Source: Costus lasius
Lineage: Eukaryota; Streptophyta; Magnoliopsida; Zingiberales; Costaceae
Reading direction: 5' to 3'
NCBI GenBank assembly: GCA_027563935.2
Contig: CM050454.1
Span: forward strand, 49,566,596-49,630,595
Length of the DNA: 64,000 nucleotides
The notes under the pieces were generated by a model that saw nothing but the letters and a program-made list of their open reading frames with translations, had not been told where the DNA came from and made no database searches. Positions 58,547 through 64,000 of this stretch are shown piece after piece. Numbering within the stretch: position 1 is the first letter of the stretch; each line of letters opens with the position of its first letter. Made by a program: the position numbers and the translations under genes.

Positions 58547-60086
58547 TTACCCAAGAACTTTTTTTCCTTTTTTAAGCAGTTTCAATCTTTCTCTTCTTCT
58601 CTGTCTCTTCTTCTTTCTCTTTTCAGTTTTTGAATCAGCTTTCTCCTGAAATCCTTTATTCACAATCTTAGAAAAAGTGTCAGTCTCAACATTAGATGTT
58701 TCATCAAATAAGTTATGCATATCACTAACAACATCATCTATTACATTAATACTACAACATGATCCTGAATGTGATGCTTTTTTCAATGAATCTGCTAAAT
58801 CAAACTCAATTATATTTTCACAAATATCAAATATGAGTTTTCCTTTCCTAACATCTATGACAGCTCCTGCTGTGGCCAAAAAGGGTGTATCAAGGATGAT
58901 TGGATTTTTGGAACTTTCTTCCATTTCAAGAACTACAAAATCTACTGGTATGAAATACTTACCTATTTGAACTGGAATATTTTCTAAAATACCAACTGGA
59001 TACTTTACTGATGAATCAGCGAGCTACAAAGATATTGAGGTTGGCTTAAGCTCTCCCATGTCCAATTTTCTACAAATAGATAATGGTATTAGGCTTACAC
59101 TAGCATCCAAATCACATAAGACTCAGTCAAAAGTCACACTCCCAATTGAACAAGGTATAGAGAAACTACTTGGATCCTTTAATTTCGGTGGCAACTTATA
59201 TTGGATAATAGCACTGCATTCTTCAGTTAAAACCACAATACCATAGTCCTCTATCTTTCTTTTATTAGACAAAATTTCTTTAAAAAATTTAGCATATGAG
59301 GGTATTTGAGATAAAGCTTCAGTGAATGGAATATTAATGTAAAGCTTCATTAAAACATCAAGAAATTTCCCAAACTGTTTGTCTGACTTTGCTGGCACTA
59401 GTCTCTGGGGAAAGGGTATAGGTGGCCTATAAGGTGCAGGTGAACTAGATTTAGAAATATCAACCCGACATGGCTCATCACCTTGGTAAGGTGACAAACT
59501 AGTTTGAGACTGCTCATGCACAGGAGATTTTTCCAAGTCTAATTCATTGTCATGTTCAATCTCAGGCACTTTTCCATTATCATCTAATCTACCCTTTGGT
59601 TCATCCAATTATCTCCCACTCCTAGTAATGATAGCATTACAGTGCTCCCTAGGGTTTGGTACAGGTTTAGCAGGCAATTTCCCTGGGGGGTCTATAAGAT
59701 CTGCTAGCTTGTTGTGCTATCTGGTTCTCTAATATTTTATTGTGTGCTTCTAATGATCCTACTTGAGAAGCAAGTTGGCTAACTATTCCCTTGAGATCTT
59801 CAATTTCCTTATTTTGATTTGTAATGAATTGATTTTGATTAGCCATAAGCTTTTCAAGCATGGACTCAACACTAGAATTTTGGGGTTGGTTTTGATTTTG
59901 ATTTTGTCTTTGTGGATATCCTCTATTCTCAGCTTGTCCCCATACATGATTATTACTTTTGCAAGATAAATTGGGGTGGTTCCTCTATCCAGGGTTGTAA
60001 GTACTAGAATAAGGATCATTGTTTCTACTTTGATTATAACCCCCCAAAGCATTAATGTGTTCAGTACCCTGATTAGCAATGACTTT
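58547..60086 (-). pseudogene. Element F gag (C-terminal) and aspartic protease, decayed
   Basis: The minus strand reads, in order: YNPG (stop) RNHPNLSC near 59987 (a Trp codon in relatives); a coiled-coil segment ending AHNKILENQIAQQ (59861-59700); a frameshift near 59690; NPREHCNAIITRSGR (stop) LDEPKGR near 59611; PPIPFPQRL and NIPFTEALSQIPSYAKF, KEILSNKRKIED, TEECSAIIQYKLPPKLKDPSSF (59430-59170), typical of Athila Gag-protease; then the protease LCDLDASVSLIP with catalytic Asp at 59111-59113 but Asp in place of the Gly of DLGA; two further stops (near 59125 and 59025); and PIILDTPFLATAGAVIDV. A Lys/Arg-rich tail follows instead of RT. The N-terminal side is cut by element H at 60087. Confidence 0.85.
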
Positions 60087-60718
60087 TGTTAGGGAATGCC
60101 GGGTGTAATTTAAAATTTTGCAGTCCCAGGACGCAGCGGAAGAAGCATTACACCCGAAACACATTCCGGTCCCAAGGATCCATGCGAGAGAGAAGACACA
60201 AGGATGTGTTAGAGATGTACCTCTTTTGCTTGTCTAGATGTCGAAGCCATGTTGAAGGCGCCCAAGTGTTAGCCCTCTACAAGTATCCACGCGTCGACTC
60301 CTTGATCGTTGCTCCCTTCCACGCTCGGTGCTAGCCTCAGGAAGAGAATCAAGCCTTCACTCCACTTGCGCCACCTTCAAGAGAAGTTGCGCCAAGGAGG
60401 GAATAGGGAAGATGTCACCAAGAACTTCCCTCTTCTTCTTTGCTTGCGCCAACTTCAAGCAAGATGCGCTAATGGCAATGAGAGGGAGAGGGCTTGCAAC
60501 AATAGAAGGAGAAGCCACCAAGCCCAATTTCTCTTTGCGCCAAGAAGAGGAGAAGAAGAAAGGATATCTTTCGGCCACTTGGAAGAAGGTTGCGCCAAGC
60601 CTTTGTTGTTATCACCCTTTGCCCTTGCTTTCGCCCCTCTATTTGTGTTCACGTCTCCAAGTGTTCATCATCTAGAGAGGGCGACAATGGGTCCTATAAA
60701 TAGGACTAGAGGCGGTTT
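60087..60718 (-). repeat. Element H: copia LTR fragment (3' end of LTR)
   Basis: Minus strand ends CATTCCCTAACA. Related to the B LTR in order of motifs (gcagcggaag, caagtgt.agccctct, gctcggtgctagcctc, gcgcca words, gtgttcacg, gagagggcgac, tataaat) but clearly diverged. Stem arms cgggtgtaat (60100-60109) and attacacccg (60147-60156) around gcagcggaag (60133-60142). ctataaatag at 60694-60703 matches the TATA position of B. Inserted in gag of F; acttt (60082-60086) is the expected target duplication. Interrupted at 60719 by I. Confidence 0.8.
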
Positions 60719-63700
60719 TGTAAGATCCAAGGATCTTAAGTTCTGGTAAGCATTATTTTCTATGATAAATTATGATAAATTATTGATTTAAATAAAATTA
60801 TCGATTATGATATTTTCTATGTATTGGTTGTTGATAGTTAATTAATTAGAAATTATTTATTTGATTGTTGGCTGTTAAGTTATGATAATTTATTATGGGT
60901 TGTTCATGATAAATTAATTAGGAATTATGGTTGTAAATTGTGAGTTAATTAATTAGACCTTATTGGTTAATTAATTTAATCCTTATTGGATGTTAACTTA
61001 AATTCTTATTGGATTTTCGGTTAAGTGATTGGTTATTGGATAAGTTAATTAAATTAATTGGTTAACTATGGGATATTGGAATAAAAATTCGAATTAGCTA
61101 ATTGGGTTTGAAAATTCGAAATTATTAGTTAAGTGGGTTAAACCTATTGGAATTAATGGGTTAAAGGGTTTAAAATTTAGAAACCCAAAGTTTAAGTGGT
61201 AAATTCGACTAGGGTGAGATTATTGGCGATTTTGGAGTCTTGAGAAAATTAAGGTGGCGGCTTGGAAGAACTTGGCGACTCTTGGAAAGCTTGGAGGCGA
61301 TTTTTGGTGTTCTTCCTTCATCTTCTTCCCCTTGACGAATTTTCCTTGAGGTGAAACTTTCTTGGCGATTTCTTGGAGATCCTTTGGGTGACTTCAAAAG
61401 CTTTGGACGATTTCTTTTGTGGAGAATTTTCGATTTATGAGGTGAGTGGAGTGTCTAATTGATTGCTATCTATTTGTTTGTGTTAATTGATGTATTAGAT
61501 GAGACATTTGTTTGTTGGAAACATTATCATGCTAAAACCGAAATTCAAGATTTCACTATGATGAAAACAGAATTTTTGTAAAGATGATTATATGATGAAA
61601 ACCGAATTTTGACAAAGGTAATTATATGATGAAAATTGAATTTAAGGCATTAGTTGTTCTTCATGTGAAAAACCGAAAATTGCAAGAAGGTATATATCAT
61701 GTAAATTGTTGTAAAAACCGAATTAATCTTGGTGTTTGTTTAACCGAAATTTGTATGAAATTTAAGGTATTTTGGTAGTATTAAATCATTGAACATTGAG
61801 CATGAATTTCTTGTTAATTAGGTATTTTATAAAGAATTTTAGTAATATTAAACCAATGATTTTTGTAGCCGAAACATTGTTAATTGTAGTTAAACCGAAA
61901 TTTGATAATTGTATTTAACATGTTTACATATGGTAATTTGTGGTAATTGTGGTAATTTGTAAAGTAAATTATAAGAATATATGTTTTACATTTTATGCTG
62001 ATTTTATGAATGCCTGTTTTAATTTTATGTTCTTTGTGGGTGTAACTTGTATTTTTGTCTGAGACAAATTTGGGTGATAACATAGTAAGTTTTGATTGAA
62101 CTAATCAGCATGAAATCTAAGGACCACACCATAGTATATGATTGTTAATATTATGTAATTATGTGATTGTTAAATATTAAGTGTTTATGTGACCCTTGGA
62201 ATTTTATGTTGATCATTATGTGATTATGTGAAATATGAATATTATGTGATTATGTGAATTTCGAAAATTATGTTGATATGGGGTTTTCGAATATTATCTG
62301 TGATGATCATGTGATGGTTAGGACTAAGGCTAGGTGTAACTATGAACTCAAGGGGATAGTCCTTATGTGATATGTTAAGGGTCTGAATTTCAGCCCTGTA
62401 TTGTGATATGTGAGGGGGTTGATGATCAGCCTGCCTATTATGATTATTGTGATGGGGGTTGATGCTCAGCCTGCCCGATGTGATTTTTGTGATGACTATC
62501 CTAGAGTCTAGTTGACACTTAGGAGTCCGTTTATGTGACCTTTGTGAAATATGTCCACCCTTGTGAAATATGAAATAAGATGTGTCTGTTGTCCAGTAGG
62601 AACCTTTTGGGAGAACGGGTTTTGACGCAAAGTGCCATGTCTTGGTCAGACAGGGGCCACCTCTTGATGTCACTACTCTTTTATGTGATGGGGTAATATA
62701 AGACGCAAAGTGCCATGTCTTGATCAGACAGGGGCCACCTCTTGATGTCATTACTCTTATATGTGTTGGGAATGATATAAGACGCAAAGTGCCATGTCCT
62801 GATCAGACAGGGGCCACCTCTTGATGTCATCATTCTCGTTTTATGTTATGGCGTGATAGACCAGCGTGCCACGTCGTGACCTGACGGGGGCCACCTCCTG
62901 ATTCTATTCACTGTCCATGTTTATGTGTTGCACGAGATTTTGCAGCTCCCAGTGCTTTGGCCAAGCCGGGTTAGACCATATTGGTCACTTTGTGAATATG
63001 CTGGACAACTAGGTTAATTAAGTATGGTGTGTTTAGTTGGTTTAGAATATGTGTGTTCGGTTGGTTTAGAGTATAACTCTAGAACCTGAGGTTATTATAT
63101 GTTGGTGTGTATATTTTTGGCTGCTTATATGACTTTTGCATCGAATTTGTTATTATGTGTTGACATGATATCCTGTTAAAGATTTTTAAAATAATCTGCA
63201 TATGATTTTGAGAGTATGTTATGGATGGTCAATTAGACTATCCACTCACTGGGCTGTGTAGCTCACCCCTCACTATTTTCAGGTGTAGAGCAGGGGCGCA
63301 GTTAGCATTATAGGGATGCTGTGAATTATGCTTAATGTATTTATGCTTATGATGCCGGTTGTGGCTAAATTCTATGAATTATGTGAACCATGTGATGTGA
63401 ACTATGTGAATTTGTGTTGCCAGATCGTGGCAGTTAACTGAGTTGGATTTTTGTGTCACCGCGGGCTTTGGCCTGGTTTCAGTGTTTGGTATTAGTTTAT
63501 AAAATCGATTTTGTGGATTTGTTTTGAAATTGAAGTTGATGTGTATTTTTGCAATCGGTTTTGATACAACTGTAACGTGCATATGTCTAGTGCACGTATT
63601 GCGTGGTGGCAGGTACCTTTATGTGATTTATGAGATTTGTGATTCGAAGATTTTATGTGTTTGGAGTTTTGAAAATTTTCAGATCGTGTTTTTCTTGAAC

Positions 63701-63796
63701 TCGGTTTTACCTAGCATTTGATCGATCTTATATGAAACATCCTATTACTTTTGCGATTGTGTTATTTGCTTGGGGTTTAGTATGTGGGATGTTACA
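60719..63796 (+). repeat. Element I: 5' LTR of a Tekay/Del-like Ty3/gypsy chromovirus (~3.1 kb)
   Basis: Begins TGTAAGATCC and ends GGATGTTACA, so the ends form a TGTAA/TTACA inverted repeat; a Met-type PBS follows directly. Length and the ending fit Tekay/Del elements. Inserted in H; ggttt (60714-60718) is the expected duplication, the other side lying beyond the window. AT-rich first half (aattaatta-like words), tandem repeats at 62411-62490 and 62624-62930. Confidence 0.8.
62624..62930 (+). repeat. ~78-bp tandem repeat in the I LTR, four units
   Basis: gacgcaaagtgccatgtc starts at 62624, 62702 and 62781; a more diverged unit (gaccagcgtgccacgtc) at 62859. All share gacaggggccacctc or gacgggggccacctc. 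Two copies of a ggggttgatg..cagcctgcc unit lie just upstream (62412-62480). Confidence 0.85.
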
Positions 63797-64000
63797 GAAT
63801 GGTATCAGAGGAGTTGGCTAGCTAAAACTTAGTTTGGGGGAAAACATGTTTGTGTATTGCTAGACACCTAATAGGTTTATGTTTGTTTTCCTGACTGTGG
63901 TATGTGTGTGTCACAAGCGCTATGCCTCGCTTGTGAGTGAATTCCAGAAACTGGGTCCCAACTTTGTTTATGGGGGCTCAGAATCCAGTACTGCTGAGAA
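63797..64000 (+). mobile_element. Element I: PBS and start of internal region
   Basis: gaa then tggtatcagag at 63800-63810, eleven bases of the initiator tRNA-Met PBS. An ATG at 63970 opens a frame (MGAQNPVLL) to the window edge that could be the start of Gag, but too little is visible to be sure. Confidence 0.6.

Noticed and set aside
62242..62787. 181-codon minus-strand frame in the I LTR
   Set aside because: Its repeats are simply the ~78-bp tandem units of the LTR read backwards; no domain.

Overview
The window is a block of nested LTR retrotransposons from a plant nuclear genome. The evidence is Ty1/copia elements primed by initiator tRNA-Met, Athila-type Ty3/gypsy elements primed by tRNA-Asp, a Tekay/Del-like chromovirus LTR, LTRs of 1.7-3.1 kb, and insertions inside insertions with 5-bp target duplications (TSDs). 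I see no host gene, rRNA gene, intact tRNA gene or CRISPR array. Family names come from recognised motifs, not from a search.

Layout. (1) 1-2.6 kb: decayed Athila-type element J (+). Its LTR has internal 3'-end sequence on one side and a decayed primer-binding site (PBS) on the other. (2) 2.6-5.0 kb: unassigned sequence, a 105-bp tandem repeat and a GGTACC/GTGCC motif cluster. (3) 5046-37992: copia element B (-), a tandem of LTR-internal-LTR-internal with the left end missing. Two younger copia elements sit in its left internal region: A (-, 5269-14348, TSD atcgg) and C (+, 17986-27048, TSD tggat). (4) 38.0-39.36 kb: fragment G of an Athila-type ORF1. (5) 39.36-60.09 kb: Athila-type element F (-), with a decayed gag-protease, a spacer and ORF1. 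It is split by the non-autonomous Athila-like element D (-, 41141-56575, TSD gcaac), and D is split by copia element E (-, 44310-53450, TSD cttca). (6) 60.09-64 kb: a copia LTR end (H) interrupted by a chromovirus 5' LTR (I) that runs to the window edge.

C and E keep uninterrupted ~1,290-codon gag-pol frames with all catalytic residues visible and nearly identical LTRs (2 and 3 differences by eye), so they look recent and possibly autonomous. A (7 LTR differences) has a broken gag. Both internal copies of B are dead, each with a different lost reverse-transcriptase aspartate. LTR divergence agrees with nesting order (B older than A and C).

Least ordinary signals: (a) a stem near the 3' end of every copia LTR here, flanking a shared TTCCGCT motif, with arms that differ between elements yet still pair; (b) a 42-nt sequence resembling the 3' half of tRNA-Asp beside a second, intact PBS in D; (c) a mini-Gag in D of zinc knuckle, coiled coil and acidic tail, with no enzymes; (d) arrays of TACGGC..GCCGTA palindromes in Athila-type LTRs plus a mid-LTR hairpin whose arms co-vary; (e) the tandem structure of B.
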